From contig JACQEP010000006.1 of assembly GCA_016200485.1 (NCBI GenBank), positions 60,799 to 124,798 of the forward strand: a stretch of DNA of 64,000 bases, written 5' to 3'. Under the pieces are notes generated by a model. The model made no database searches and was not told the DNA's origin. It worked only from the letters and a program-made list of their open reading frames with translations. Positions 49,134 to 58,301 of the stretch are shown here, piece after piece. Source of the DNA: Gammaproteobacteria bacterium (lineage in GTDB: Bacteria; Pseudomonadota; Gammaproteobacteria; Tenderiales; Tenderiaceae). The position numbers and the translations under genes are program-made. Positions within the stretch are counted from its first letter, which is position 1. Every line of letters starts with the position of its first letter.

Positions 49134-50594
49134 CTATATCTTGGCCGGAAGCTTTTCGACAACTACTACATCCTTGATGACAATAGTACGATAACTCTCC
49201 GCCGGAAACTGCATCCTGACACCCGTAAATGCATCGGCATTAATCACCAGCACATCATTTATTGTCTGCTGCCGCAAATCATTCCAGTCGCTTGGCCAGG
49301 GCCAGTGCTGGGCCTTGCCACCCGTATAAAACTCCGCCGAGTAATAACGATCACCAACATAAATTAAGCGACTGTCAGTATTCGGGCGATCGCGCAAATA
49401 GGCTTCGACAACCGGCTTTTGCGTATCAACATAAGAATATGTAGGGTTCTGCCCTGCCGCCACACTCGCGATGACAAGAATCATCGGAAATATTAATCCA
49501 ACTACCCCCCATCGTTTCCAGGCAATTGACCCTCGGCTCATATAATATCCCCACGCCAACTCTACCAGTAACACTGCAAATGCCGGCAACATTGGTAAAA
49601 TATAGGGTGGAATGACATTACTGGCCAAGCTAAAAAAGACCAACGCGGCAACCGCCCACAGTCCCAGATACACCAGCCACTCGGACTGCCGCCACTCCTG
49701 CAGCACGGATTTATAGCGCCGAATTAACCAATAGAGCGCCGCCAATGACCACGGCATTGCGCCAAGCAACCAATAGATCAAGATCGTGCCATGGGGTTGG
49801 GCATGGGCGTGGCCATAGAGGTCCCCCTGCCAACCGCTATCCACAAAACGATAGAAATGTTCTCCGACAAGAAAATAATTGAGAAACCCCGGCGTGCGCG
49901 TTTCCGCCAGCCAGTACCAGGGAGCCGCGATCACCAGCATCAACAAGGTACCGCTAATCCATGGCAGCACTCGGAAAAACAGCAGCAGATCGCGCTTCCA
50001 GATCAACCATAAACCAATCGGCATCAAACTCAACACCAAAACCAGCGGCCCTTTGGCCAGCAGACCAATGCCCTGACCTATGAAAAAGAGGTAACCCCAA
50101 ACGTGCGATTTCGTTTGATACGCCTGCCAAAAGGCGATCATCGACAAGGTAGTGGCGAATGCCAACGACGTATCCGTCATGACGGTACCACTGCCCGCAA
50201 AAAACATGGCACAGGTGGCTAAGATAATCGCTGTTATCAAGGCTTGATCTGCGCCTCTATGCTGTTTAATCCAGCCATAGATCAACGCTATCACACCGAT
50301 ACTTAGAACCAAGGCCGGCAGGCGGGCGGCAAATTCATTGACGCCAAAAATGGCCATACTGCCGGCAGACAACCAGGTTGACAAAGGCGGCTTGGCCCAA
50401 AAGGGAACACCATAATCATATTGCGGTGTCACCCAATTGCCGGTCTCCAGCATCTTGCGGGCGATCTCGGCATAACGGGCCTCAGTGGCATCGGTCAGCG
50501 GAAACCATGTCATCGCGATTACGCGCAATAAAGCCAGCACCGCCATTATCAGATACAAACGCTGACGAAGCTGTGGCGACAACGAACTTTCCAT
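49134..50594 (-). CDS. ArnT-like glycosyltransferase (GT39/GT83)
   Basis: 486 residues, polytopic with about 11 membrane segments. The N-terminal signature includes FPLTDATEARYAEIARKM, GNWVTPQYDYG and FWAKPPLSTW, as in ArnT and related PMT-like enzymes that move a sugar from undecaprenyl phosphate to lipid A or protein. Acceptor unknown; other arn genes are absent here, so 4-amino-arabinose transfer cannot be claimed. Confidence 0.9.
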   Translation of the reverse strand: MESSLSPQLRQRLYLIMAVLALLRVIAMTWFPLTDATEARYAEIARKMLETGNWVTPQYDYGVPFWAKPPLSTWLSAGSMAIFGVNEFAARLPALVLSIGVIALIYGWIKQHRGADQALITAIILATCAMFFAGSGTVMTDTSLAFATTLSMIAFWQAYQTKSHVWGYLFFIGQGIGLLAKGPLVLVLSLMPIGLWLIWKRDLLLFFRVLPWISGTLLMLVIAAPWYWLAETRTPGFLNYFLVGEHFYRFVDSGWQGDLYGHAHAQPHGTILIYWLLGAMPWSLAALYWLIRRYKSVLQEWRQSEWLVYLGLWAVAALVFFSLASNVIPPYILPMLPAFAVLLVELAWGYYMSRGSIAWKRWGVVGLIFPMILVIASVAAGQNPTYSYVDTQKPVVEAYLRDRPNTDSRLIYVGDRYYSAEFYTGGKAQHWPWPSDWNDLRQQTINDVLVINADAFTGVRMQFPAESYRTIVIKDVVVVEKLPAKI

Positions 50595-50747
50595 ATGAAA
50601 TCCCTATGATCCCCGTGCCGTTTGACCCAATCAGACAGGACGAGTTCCGCCCTTGCGGGCGAGTAATGGCTTAACTCTCAAAGGGAAGAAGTTTACCGCA
50701 GAATGCGAATGGCCGCACTCAAGACATTGATTTTTGGAGCTCAGTGA

Positions 50748-53396
50748 CTAACTGGCCAACAGGGTTTTCAACTCCGGCACACAGGAGCCACAGTTGGTAC
50801 CCGCCTTGAGCGCCTTGCCGATCGCTTCGACACTGGTGAGACGCTGATCGCGAATAGCAGAGGTAATGGTGTTGATGCCAACGGAGAAGCAGGCGCAGAC
50901 GATGCGACCAGTATCGACCTGTCCAGTGGGTGGTTTGCCCAATAGCAGTCCTTTACGCTCATCTTCGACCAGCGTCTCTTTGGCGAAGAGTCCGGCGAGC
51001 CAGCTACGTGATGGCAGTTCATAGCTCGGTGCGATGAAAATACAACTTTCGACGCGGTTACCGACCATACGTACACCGCGATATTGGTGACGCTTTGCAT
51101 CGTGGTATTCGACCCAGTTCACATCATGATCGGAGGCGCAGAGGATACTGCGTGCCCAGCTTGGCCAGTGCTCGGTGGCCTGATCCCCGGCAAATTCATA
51201 ACGATAGAAGCCATCACCCGTGGCGCGTGCCCAATAGCTGGCTCCCTTGATGTCGAGCCTGCGCCGCGACAATAGAAAACCGTGCCATGCTGCCTGATAG
51301 GGTTGTACCCGCACCGGTGTTTGCTTCAGCTCCGGCTGTCCTGAAATCGGATCAACGACCGGATTGACTACCGCATCGACACGCGCCTGACTGGCGAACT
51401 GATCGTTCCAGTGCATTGGCACAAAGACACTGCCGCGCTGCTGAGCATCATCGAGACGCACACGAACGATCACCTCACCCCAACGGCTAAAAACTTTGGC
51501 CAGAGCGCCGTCCTTTACGGCCGACTCGTTACCGTCGAGCGGATGCATCTCGACATAAGGCTCGGCAGTATGTTCACTTAGTCGTGGCGCCTTGCCGGTG
51601 CGCGTCATGGTGTGCCAGTGATCGCGCACCCGACCGGTATTCAGGATAAGTGGGAAATCTTCGCTGGTGCCGTTCTGCGGCGGTCGTGGCTCGACGGCGA
51701 TAAAACGCGCCTTGCCTGAAGGTGTAAAGAACTTGCCATTGGTAAACATGCGCGCAGTGCCTTTACCATTTTTGATTGGCCATTGGATCGGCTTGAGGCC
51801 AGTGTATTCACGCTCATTGAGGTCAGCCAGTTCCGCAATATCAAAATCGCGTTTGCCGTCATTGTGATACCCAGAGAGCGCTGCATATTCACGGAATATC
51901 TGCGCCGCTGATGCATAATCAAAAGCCGCACCAAAACCCATGCGTTTGGCCACTTCACTGATAATCCACCAATCAGCCTTCGCCTCACCGGGAGCGGACA
52001 AAAATGAACGCTGTCGTGAGATACGCCGCTCGCTGTTGGTCACGGTGCCATCTTTCTCGCCCCATGCTAGTGCCGGCAACAACACATGGGCATGTTCAGT
52101 CGTATCGGTATGGCGCATCACATCAGAAACCACTACCAATTCGCACTTCTGTAATGCCGCACGAACACGATCAGCATCGGGCAGGCTCACTACTGGATTG
52201 GTGGCAATAACCCATACTGCCTTGATGCGCCCTTCATCGATCGCATTGAACATTTCGACCGCCTTCAAGCCCTGATGATCGACGATGACCGGCGATTGCC
52301 AAAATTCTTGCACAATCTGACGATGCGCGGGATTATCAATCTCCATATGTGCAGCCAGCATGTTGGCCAAACCACCCACCTCGCGACCACCCATGGCATT
52401 GGGCTGACCGGTAAATGAAAACGGTCCCATGCCGACGCGACCAATACGTCCGGTGAGCAGATGACAGTTAATGATAGCGTTGACTTTGTCGGTGCCACTG
52501 CTCGATTGATTGATGCCTTGCGAGTAAACCGTGATCGCTCGCTCAGTGCGGGCGAAGAGACGATAGAATTCCGCCACATCTTCAACTGGCAGGCCACATT
52601 GTTGTGCTACAACTTCAATCGTCGGTGCTGTGGACTGCGCTACTGCCAACGCTGCTTGATGACCTTCCGTGTAGTTGTTGACATAAAGTTCATTAACCTC
52701 GCCGACTTTATCGAGGTATGTGAGCAGGCCGTTGAAGAGAATTGCATCACTGCCTGGTTTGAGCGGTAGATGTAGGTCGGCGATATCGCAGGTAGCTGTC
52801 TTGCGTGGATCGATGACGATGATCTGCAAATCACTGTTTTGTTTCTTCGCCTGGACAATGCGCTGAAAGAGGACCGGATGACACCACGCCGTATTGGAAC
52901 CTACCAGCACGATGAGTTTTGCACGCTCCAGATCCTCATAACTGCACGGCACCGTGTCGGAACCAAAGGCGCGCTTGTGACCCGCTACCGACGACGACAT
53001 GCAGAGTCGTGAATTGGTATCGATGTTGGCGGTACCGATGTAGCCCTTCATCAGTTTGTTGGCAACGTAGTAATCCTCGGTGAGTAACTGACCGGAGACA
53101 TACATCGCCACTGCGTCGGGCCCGTGCTCCTTGACGATTTTTCTAAAACCAGCAGCAACCACGTTCAGAGCATCATCCCAACTGCTCACTACGCCATTGA
53201 TCATCGGCGATAATAAACGTTCGTCGAGACTGAGTGTTTGTCCCAATGCTGAGCCTTTGGAACAGAGGCGTCCGAGGTTGGCGGGGTGGGCTGGATCACC
53301 CTTAACTTCAATACCGTTGTCAGTGACTGTAGCAAGGACACCACAGCCAACCCCGCAGTAGGGACAGGTGGTTACCGTTGTTTCAGCCATAACCAT
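50748..53396 (-). CDS. nasA: Assimilatory nitrate reductase, catalytic subunit NasA
   Basis: Molybdenum enzyme reducing nitrate to nitrite in the cytoplasm. 882 residues: N-terminal [4Fe-4S] site (C11, C14, C18, C45 in CPYCGVGC and RLCSKG), the molybdopterin domains (MSSSVAGHKRAFGSD, QPNAMGGREVGG), a molydopterin dinucleotide-binding C-terminal part (LILNTGRVRDHWHTMTRTG) and a BFD-like [2Fe-2S] domain at the end (CACFSVGINTI, TNCGSCVPEL). No signal peptide. A second ATG at 53390 is possible. It follows nirD by 6 bases. No dedicated electron-transfer subunit is encoded, so a ferredoxin or flavodoxin probably donates electrons. Confidence 0.96.
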   Translation of the reverse strand: MVMAETTVTTCPYCGVGCGVLATVTDNGIEVKGDPAHPANLGRLCSKGSALGQTLSLDERLLSPMINGVVSSWDDALNVVAAGFRKIVKEHGPDAVAMYVSGQLLTEDYYVANKLMKGYIGTANIDTNSRLCMSSSVAGHKRAFGSDTVPCSYEDLERAKLIVLVGSNTAWCHPVLFQRIVQAKKQNSDLQIIVIDPRKTATCDIADLHLPLKPGSDAILFNGLLTYLDKVGEVNELYVNNYTEGHQAALAVAQSTAPTIEVVAQQCGLPVEDVAEFYRLFARTERAITVYSQGINQSSSGTDKVNAIINCHLLTGRIGRVGMGPFSFTGQPNAMGGREVGGLANMLAAHMEIDNPAHRQIVQEFWQSPVIVDHQGLKAVEMFNAIDEGRIKAVWVIATNPVVSLPDADRVRAALQKCELVVVSDVMRHTDTTEHAHVLLPALAWGEKDGTVTNSERRISRQRSFLSAPGEAKADWWIISEVAKRMGFGAAFDYASAAQIFREYAALSGYHNDGKRDFDIAELADLNEREYTGLKPIQWPIKNGKGTARMFTNGKFFTPSGKARFIAVEPRPPQNGTSEDFPLILNTGRVRDHWHTMTRTGKAPRLSEHTAEPYVEMHPLDGNESAVKDGALAKVFSRWGEVIVRVRLDDAQQRGSVFVPMHWNDQFASQARVDAVVNPVVDPISGQPELKQTPVRVQPYQAAWHGFLLSRRRLDIKGASYWARATGDGFYRYEFAGDQATEHWPSWARSILCASDHDVNWVEYHDAKRHQYRGVRMVGNRVESCIFIAPSYELPSRSWLAGLFAKETLVEDERKGLLLGKPPTGQVDTGRIVCACFSVGINTITSAIRDQRLTSVEAIGKALKAGTNCGSCVPELKTLLAS

Positions 53397-53402
53397 CGTC
53401 GG

Positions 53403-53711
53403 CTAGACCGCGAGATAAACGATGCCAGCTTCCACCCTTACCGGATAGCTGGCCGCACACCCTTCATCCGGCGCCACGGCTTCGCCTGATTCCAGCTCGA
53501 TCTTCCAGTTGTGCAACGGGCAAGTGACGCGCTTACCATGCACGATGCCCTGTGACAATGGGCCACCCTTGTGCGGACATTTGTCGCGCAGGGCGAATAT
53601 CTCGTCATCGGTGGTGCGGAAAATGCCGATGTTACCTTTAGGCGTCTCCACTACGCGCGCGCCGAGTTTGGGAATATCGTTGACATGGCCTACTTCAATC
53701 CAGTTGCTCAT
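53403..53711 (-). CDS. nirD: Nitrite reductase small subunit NirD
   Basis: 102 residues from the ATG at 53711 (MSNWIEVGHVNDIP). Rieske fold with intact ligands C45-x-H47 and C64-x2-H67 (KCPHKGG, TCPLHNWK). In E. coli NirD the ligands are degenerate; here a [2Fe-2S] cluster could bind, as in some other NirD proteins. Partner of NirB. Confidence 0.95.
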   Translation of the reverse strand: MSNWIEVGHVNDIPKLGARVVETPKGNIGIFRTTDDEIFALRDKCPHKGGPLSQGIVHGKRVTCPLHNWKIELESGEAVAPDEGCAASYPVRVEAGIVYLAV

Positions 53712-53739
53712 CTCTCTCAATACCTCGATCAAAATTCAA

Positions 53740-53887
53740 TGTAGGGTGGGCACGTCTTTACGTGCCCACCCAGCGTACCCAAAGCGCTTCGCGGGGCAGG
53801 CCCTTGCGCAGCAACACAAACCGCTTTTTAAAGGTGTGCCTGTCGGCACGGATTGGTGGGCACAAAAAACGTGCCCACCCTACATTT
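53740..53887. repeat. Compound palindromic repeat between nirB and nirD
   Basis: Starts TGTAGGGTGGGCACG and ends CGTGCCCACCCTACA, so the outer ends are perfect inverted repeats over about 15 bases. The left end also forms a small hairpin (TGGGCACGTCTTTACGTGCCCA). The part from 53809 shares a block with 59892 onward (CAGCAACA, AAACC, TTTTTAAAGGTGT, CCT, CGGCACG, TTGGTGGG). It fills the nirB-nirD gap. Confidence 0.85.
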
Positions 53888-53894
53888 ATAAAAC

Positions 53895-56324
53895 TCATCC
53901 AATCTTCTTAATGGGAATATAATCCTGGCGCCGCTGCTCGATCTCCTTCGCCCATGGATCAAACTTAAAGACCTCCTGCGACTCAAGGAAGCGTTTATAC
54001 AACGCCTTGCGCCCTACCTCATCCTCCACCACTTGCTGTTTCACGTAACTCAAACCGACACGCTCAATCCATGGTGCGGTACGCTCAAGATAATGGGCTT
54101 CTTCGCGGTAGATCTGCATAAAGGCGCCGCAATACTCCATCGCCTCTTCTTCGGTTTTAACGCGTGCCAATAGATCGGTGGCGCGCACATGAATTCCGCC
54201 GTTGCCGCCGACGTGCAGTTCGTAGCCTGAATCAACACAGACCACACCGAAATCCTTTATCGTCGCTTCAGCACAGTTACGCGGACAACCGGAGACGGCG
54301 ATTTTGAACTTATGTGGCGTCCATGAACCCCAGGTCATTTGTTCGATCTTGATGCCAAGACCGGTGGAGTCTTGCGTACCAAAACGGCACCACTCGGAAC
54401 CGACACATGTCTTCACGGTACGCAGCGATTTACCATAGGCGTGACCGGAAACCATACCTGCCTTGTTGAGATCGGCCCAGATATTGGGCAGGTCTTCTTT
54501 CTCGATGCCAAACAGGTCGATACGCTGGCCGCCGGTGACTTTCACCATCTTGGCGTTGTATTTATCCGCCGCATCGGCAATGGCGCGTAACTCATTTGGC
54601 GTCGTCACCCCGCCCCACATCCGCGGCACCACGGAATAAGTACCGTCTTTCTGGATATTGGCGTGGGCGCGTTCGTTGATGAAACGTGATTGCGGATCAT
54701 CTACAGCCTCACGCGGCCAGGCAGCCAGCACGTAGTAGTTCAACGCAGGACGGCATGAAGCACAACCATCGGCATTACGCCACTCCAGAAATTCACGCAC
54801 CGCCGCGATAGTGGTGAGCCTGTTATCTTTAATCGCGGCACGGATCTCATCATGAGTATAATCGGTGCAGCCACACAGTGGCTTCATCTTCGGCGTGGCT
54901 GAGTAGTCACCCACTGTGGATGCCAGTATTTGTTCGACCAGACCGGTACACGAGCCACACGAGGCTGAGGCCTTGGTGTGTGAGCGCACCTCTTCGAGCG
55001 TGAACAGGCCTTTGGTGGTGATCGCCTTGACGATGTCACCCTTGCAGACGCCGTTACAGCCGCACACCTCCATCTCATTGCTCATGGCCGAAGCAGCGTT
55101 TTGACCACCGTGACCGGAATCACCGAGATGGGCCTGACCAAACATCAGAGAATCGCGGAAGTCGCTAACATCCGTGCCATCACGCAACATCTGGAAGTAC
55201 CAGGCGCCATCCACCGTGTCGCCATACATCACCGCGCCCTTGATCTTGTTATCCTTGAGCACCACTTTTTTATAGACACCGCGGGCAGCGTCCTTCATCA
55301 CAATCTCTTCGGTACTCTCATCACCGATAAAGTCACCGGCAGAGAACAGGTCAACGCCCGTTACCTTCAGCTTTGTTGAAGTAACCGACCCCTCATAGCG
55401 ACCGATGCCGTACTTGGCCAGATGATTGGCGCAGACCTTGGCCTGCTCAAACAGCGGCGCCACCAATCCGTACGTTTGGCTACGGTGCTGCACGCACTCA
55501 CCCACGGCGTAGATCTTGGGATCAAAGGTCTGCATGGTGTCATTGACGACTATGCCTCGCTCGCAATGCAGACCGATCTTTTTTGCCAGCTCGATGTTGG
55601 GGCGGATACCCGCCGCCATCACTACGATGTCGGCCGCAATCTCCAGTCCGCCTTTAAAGCGCACACCCTTTACATACTCTTCACCGAGAATCGCCTCGGT
55701 CTGTGTCGACATCAGGAATTGCAGCCCTTTGTCTTCGAGCGCCTTTTGCAGCATCTTGCCGGAAACCGCATCCATCTGCCGCTCCATCAGCGTGCCACTC
55801 AAATGTACGACCGTGACATTCATACCCTGAATCTGCAAACCATTGGCCGCCTCAAGCCCCAGCAGACCACCGCCAATCACCACGGCATGCTTCTTGGTTT
55901 TGGCAGTGTCGAGCATGGTGTCCACATCTTTAATGTCGCGGAAACCGATCACACCCTTCAGATTGTGTCCCGGCACCGGAATAATGAAGGGATTGGAGCC
56001 GGTAGCCAGCAGCAGGCGATCATATGACTCCTCAGTGCCATCCTCAGCAATGACGCGGCGCCGTTTGCGATCGACATTCACCACCTTCTTGCCCGCGCGC
56101 AGGGTGATGTTGTTCTCCTTGTACCACTCAGGCGTATTCAGCATGATGTCATCGATGGTCTTCTCACCCGCCAACACGGGTGACAGCAGAATACGGTTGT
56201 AGTTACCGTAAGGCTCAGCGCCAAACACGGTAATGTCATACATATCGGGCGCGATCTTCAGCAACTCTTCCAGAGTGCGCACACCCGCCATACCGTTCCC
56301 GACCAACACCAATTTCTCTTTCAT
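53895..56324 (-). CDS. nirB: NADH-dependent nitrite reductase large subunit NirB
   Basis: Reduces nitrite to ammonium. 809 residues: FAD domain (VGNGMAGVRTLEEL), NAD domain (VVIGGGLLGLEAANG near 150), two BFD-like [2Fe-2S] regions (CGCNGVCKG near 425 and CGCTDYTHDEI near 490), and the sirohaem/[4Fe-4S] reductase part with CVGSEWCRFG and SGCPRNCAEA (about 640-690). First of nirB-nirD-nasA on the minus strand, with a sigma-54 promoter 44 bases upstream. Together with NasA this makes an assimilatory nitrate-to-ammonium route. Confidence 0.97.
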   Translation of the reverse strand: MKEKLVLVGNGMAGVRTLEELLKIAPDMYDITVFGAEPYGNYNRILLSPVLAGEKTIDDIMLNTPEWYKENNITLRAGKKVVNVDRKRRRVIAEDGTEESYDRLLLATGSNPFIIPVPGHNLKGVIGFRDIKDVDTMLDTAKTKKHAVVIGGGLLGLEAANGLQIQGMNVTVVHLSGTLMERQMDAVSGKMLQKALEDKGLQFLMSTQTEAILGEEYVKGVRFKGGLEIAADIVVMAAGIRPNIELAKKIGLHCERGIVVNDTMQTFDPKIYAVGECVQHRSQTYGLVAPLFEQAKVCANHLAKYGIGRYEGSVTSTKLKVTGVDLFSAGDFIGDESTEEIVMKDAARGVYKKVVLKDNKIKGAVMYGDTVDGAWYFQMLRDGTDVSDFRDSLMFGQAHLGDSGHGGQNAASAMSNEMEVCGCNGVCKGDIVKAITTKGLFTLEEVRSHTKASASCGSCTGLVEQILASTVGDYSATPKMKPLCGCTDYTHDEIRAAIKDNRLTTIAAVREFLEWRNADGCASCRPALNYYVLAAWPREAVDDPQSRFINERAHANIQKDGTYSVVPRMWGGVTTPNELRAIADAADKYNAKMVKVTGGQRIDLFGIEKEDLPNIWADLNKAGMVSGHAYGKSLRTVKTCVGSEWCRFGTQDSTGLGIKIEQMTWGSWTPHKFKIAVSGCPRNCAEATIKDFGVVCVDSGYELHVGGNGGIHVRATDLLARVKTEEEAMEYCGAFMQIYREEAHYLERTAPWIERVGLSYVKQQVVEDEVGRKALYKRFLESQEVFKFDPWAKEIEQRRQDYIPIKKIG

Positions 56325-56367
56325 ACCATGCTCCGATTTAAACGTCAGACTCCTTGAACAGACTTAG

Positions 56368-56383
56368 AGCAAGGGTTGTGCCA
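56368..56383 (-). promoter_or_regulatory. Sigma-54 (RpoN) promoter of nirB
   Basis: On the minus strand TGGCAC-AACCC-TTGCT matches the -24/-12 consensus TGGCAC-N5-TTGCW at every position. The predicted start site is near 56357, leaving a leader of about 32 bases before the nirB ATG. Confidence 0.9.
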
Positions 56384-56456
56384 TACACAACATACTTCAC
56401 TAACTAATTGAAGTTAATTAATATTTTTCTGAGGCAAGCGCGGAGCGATATGCCGT

Positions 56457-56474
56457 TGCACCAACAGTGGCACA
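56457..56474 (-). promoter_or_regulatory. NtrC-type site, proximal (degenerate)
   Basis: TGCACCA-ACAG-TGGCACA on the plus strand. One half is a perfect TGCACCA; the other is altered and the spacer is one base longer than usual. Centred near -108 from the predicted nirB start. Confidence 0.6.
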
Positions 56475-56490
56475 CATTTAATGCATAACC

Positions 56491-56505
56491 GCACCACAAA
56501 GGTGC
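56491..56505 (-). promoter_or_regulatory. NtrC-type site, distal (perfect)
   Basis: GCACC-ACAAA-GGTGC is a perfect inverted repeat with the N5 spacing of the enteric NtrC operator. Centred near -141 from the predicted nirB start and about 33 bases from the proximal site, so both lie on one face of the helix. Confidence 0.82.
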
Positions 56506-56794
56506 CGCGCATGGAATTGGTTCATCAATGCAGGCGCTGTTGGCAACCCATTTCTCAACTCGATGCACTACATCGTTATCTGAAGGGCTCGCCAATGGTC
56601 GGGCTGTTAATAGGAAAATCAGTTATTGGTAATAATCTAATATCGCACTACACCCTCACCAGCCAGAAGGCCAGCATTCACCAATGCCAGATACACAAAG
56701 GCAGACCCCTGCAATTTTAGGTATCATCTGGAATTGCTCTCTTGGATTTGCGAGAGCGTTGCCAGAAACCTCAAACATTAACCAGGGAAATAAT

Positions 56795-57844
56795 ATGAAG
56801 ACCAGATCAATATGGAAGTTGATTTTGGCAATACCGCTATTCGTTTTAGCAATGTCACCGGCACAGGCACAGGCGAATGAAGATGATCATGACTCAGCCC
56901 TGCGCTGGGTCATCGAGGATGTGCTGCACTCAGATCATCTGCCGTTCGCCATTGGCCATCGCGGCTATGGGAATAACATGGGAGAGAACCCGGATAAGCC
57001 GATCGAAAATACCGTCGAATCGGTAACGCGCGCATATCGTGAAGGGATACAGGTTGTCGGCCTAGATGTAGTCATCACCAAGGACAATATCGCCGTCATG
57101 ATGCACGACGATTACCTCGGAGACAAAACCTGTGTCAACACACTTACCTATGCCGAACTGAAGCAGCGCTTCAAAGAGGTTTCAACACTACAACAGGTAT
57201 TGCAAACCGGCCGCATCTTCAGTGTCAAGAATAACGCTGATCGCCCCAGCGGCCTGCTCTCCATCGAGATCAAGGCGCCGGCTCCCATGTGCGATATTGA
57301 TGACGTCACCATACCCGCGCTGGTCGCCGCTGTAATCGCCGATATCAATCACACCAAAATGGAACAGCAAGTGTTGATCGAATCCTTCTCACCCGAGATC
57401 ATCGCTGCAGTCAAGGCGGCGCAACCCTCGATCCCGAGGCTGTTGTCGCTAAGCATGCTCCAGTTGCTGTCACCGGCACAGCTTCAGGCGATCACCGGCA
57501 TGCCGGTAAAACTCGTCAGCAAGCAACCAGTCTTTGGCCTGCAATGGGTGGAAATCGGTCCAATCTACCGTCTCCCGATCTATGAATCACCCTATCAATA
57601 TGTAAATACCCTGGCGGCATTGCAGAGCCGCGCTGCCGTCATCGACAAGACGGCATTAATGAAGATGGAACAAATCACCGCCGGCAACGGGGCGCTGCTG
57701 ATAGCACAGCTTCATAACATCGGCATCAGCAGCATCGCTTACACCGTCAATTCAGCGCAGGAATGGCTCTTCCTCTCTACTCTTGGGATAGACGGCATCT
57801 ATACCGACAACATCCCGATGGGGCTGTCGCTGGAAGGCCAGTAA
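56795..57844 (+). CDS. Glycerophosphodiester phosphodiesterase-like secreted protein
   Basis: 349 residues from the ATG at 56795 (CAGGGAAA site upstream), with a signal peptide (about 1-26, AQA). GDPD-fold motifs are HRG (H55, R56), ENT (E71) and HDDYLGD (H104). In the usual E-x-D metal site the first acidic residue is replaced: here G89-L-D91. The C-terminal part continues the TIM barrel (VLIESFSPEIIAAVKAAQP, ITAGNGALLIAQLHNIGISSIAYTV). It may be altered in activity. It lies between the two nitrate loci but has no evident link to nitrogen. Confidence 0.82.
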   Translation: MKTRSIWKLILAIPLFVLAMSPAQAQANEDDHDSALRWVIEDVLHSDHLPFAIGHRGYGNNMGENPDKPIENTVESVTRAYREGIQVVGLDVVITKDNIAVMMHDDYLGDKTCVNTLTYAELKQRFKEVSTLQQVLQTGRIFSVKNNADRPSGLLSIEIKAPAPMCDIDDVTIPALVAAVIADINHTKMEQQVLIESFSPEIIAAVKAAQPSIPRLLSLSMLQLLSPAQLQAITGMPVKLVSKQPVFGLQWVEIGPIYRLPIYESPYQYVNTLAALQSRAAVIDKTALMKMEQITAGNGALLIAQLHNIGISSIAYTVNSAQEWLFLSTLGIDGIYTDNIPMGLSLEGQ

Positions 57845-57930
57845 CCTATTGATGATGACCTAATTGGGTAACGAAACACGACTGGAATAACGAAAACCCT
57901 CCAATCCTCTTCCTGAGGGAAGGGACGCGG

Positions 57931-58038
57931 ATGTCTCGAATGATACAAGTCTCAATATTTGTCACAAGCCTGGGCTTGCTCTTCGCTGCAACAGAGGTGA
58001 AGGCAAGCCCCATCAATCTTTACGCTGACGCTCAATAA
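57931..58038 (+). CDS. Small secreted-type peptide or remnant
   Basis: 35 codons, ATG with a GAGGGAAGGG purine-rich site upstream. The product has a basic start (MSRMIQ), a hydrophobic core (VSIFVTSLGLLFAA) and a probable signal cleavage near VKA, then only about 9 residues (SPINLYADAQ). It may be a real micropeptide, or the start of a lost secreted protein. No family recognised. Confidence 0.35.
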   Translation: MSRMIQVSIFVTSLGLLFAATEVKASPINLYADAQ

Positions 58039-58288
58039 AGGAATTTAAGCGTCTGAATCCGGCACCACGCATAGCGTGCGTCATCCGCCAATGCATCGTG
58101 GATGCGTGACGCATATGATCCAGGTTTTCCTTACCAACAAAGATCCTCTCGGCACCAGGACCGGCAATTTCTCGCCCTGCACATAGCCGCGCCCCACACT
58201 TGGTCAAACGCTGAAGTTTACGCACCAAAAAAGAACCGTCTTTGCTCAATGCCTTCAACAAGAAAACTGTTTTTTCCTGAAAAATCAT
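58013..58288 (-). CDS. Doubtful 91-codon frame upstream of the nitrate transporter
   Basis: Residues such as MIFQEKTVFLLKALSKDG and RKLQRLTKCGARLCAG do not match any family I know. It lies antisense in the transporter promoter region and overlaps the small secreted-type frame. Listed only so that the stretch is accounted for. Confidence 0.2.
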   Translation of the reverse strand: MIFQEKTVFLLKALSKDGSFLVRKLQRLTKCGARLCAGREIAGPGAERIFVGKENLDHMRHASTMHWRMTHAMRGAGFRRLNSFIERQRKD

Positions 58289-58301
58289 ACCAATAACAAT
58301 C

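Larger units (their letters stand above)
56325..56794. other. Divergent regulatory region between nirB and the GDPD-like gene
   Basis: 470 bases without a convincing gene. It contains the nirB sigma-54 promoter and two NtrC-type sites (listed separately). Short open frames here lack family features. An AT-rich stretch (56400-56432) lies between promoter and sites and could bend. Confidence 0.7.

Noticed and set aside
56468..56485. A TGGCAC...TGCA sequence on the plus strand resembling a sigma-54 promoter for the GDPD-like gene
   Set aside because: There are 12 bases between GG and GC instead of the strict 10. The sequence is better explained as half of an NtrC-type site.
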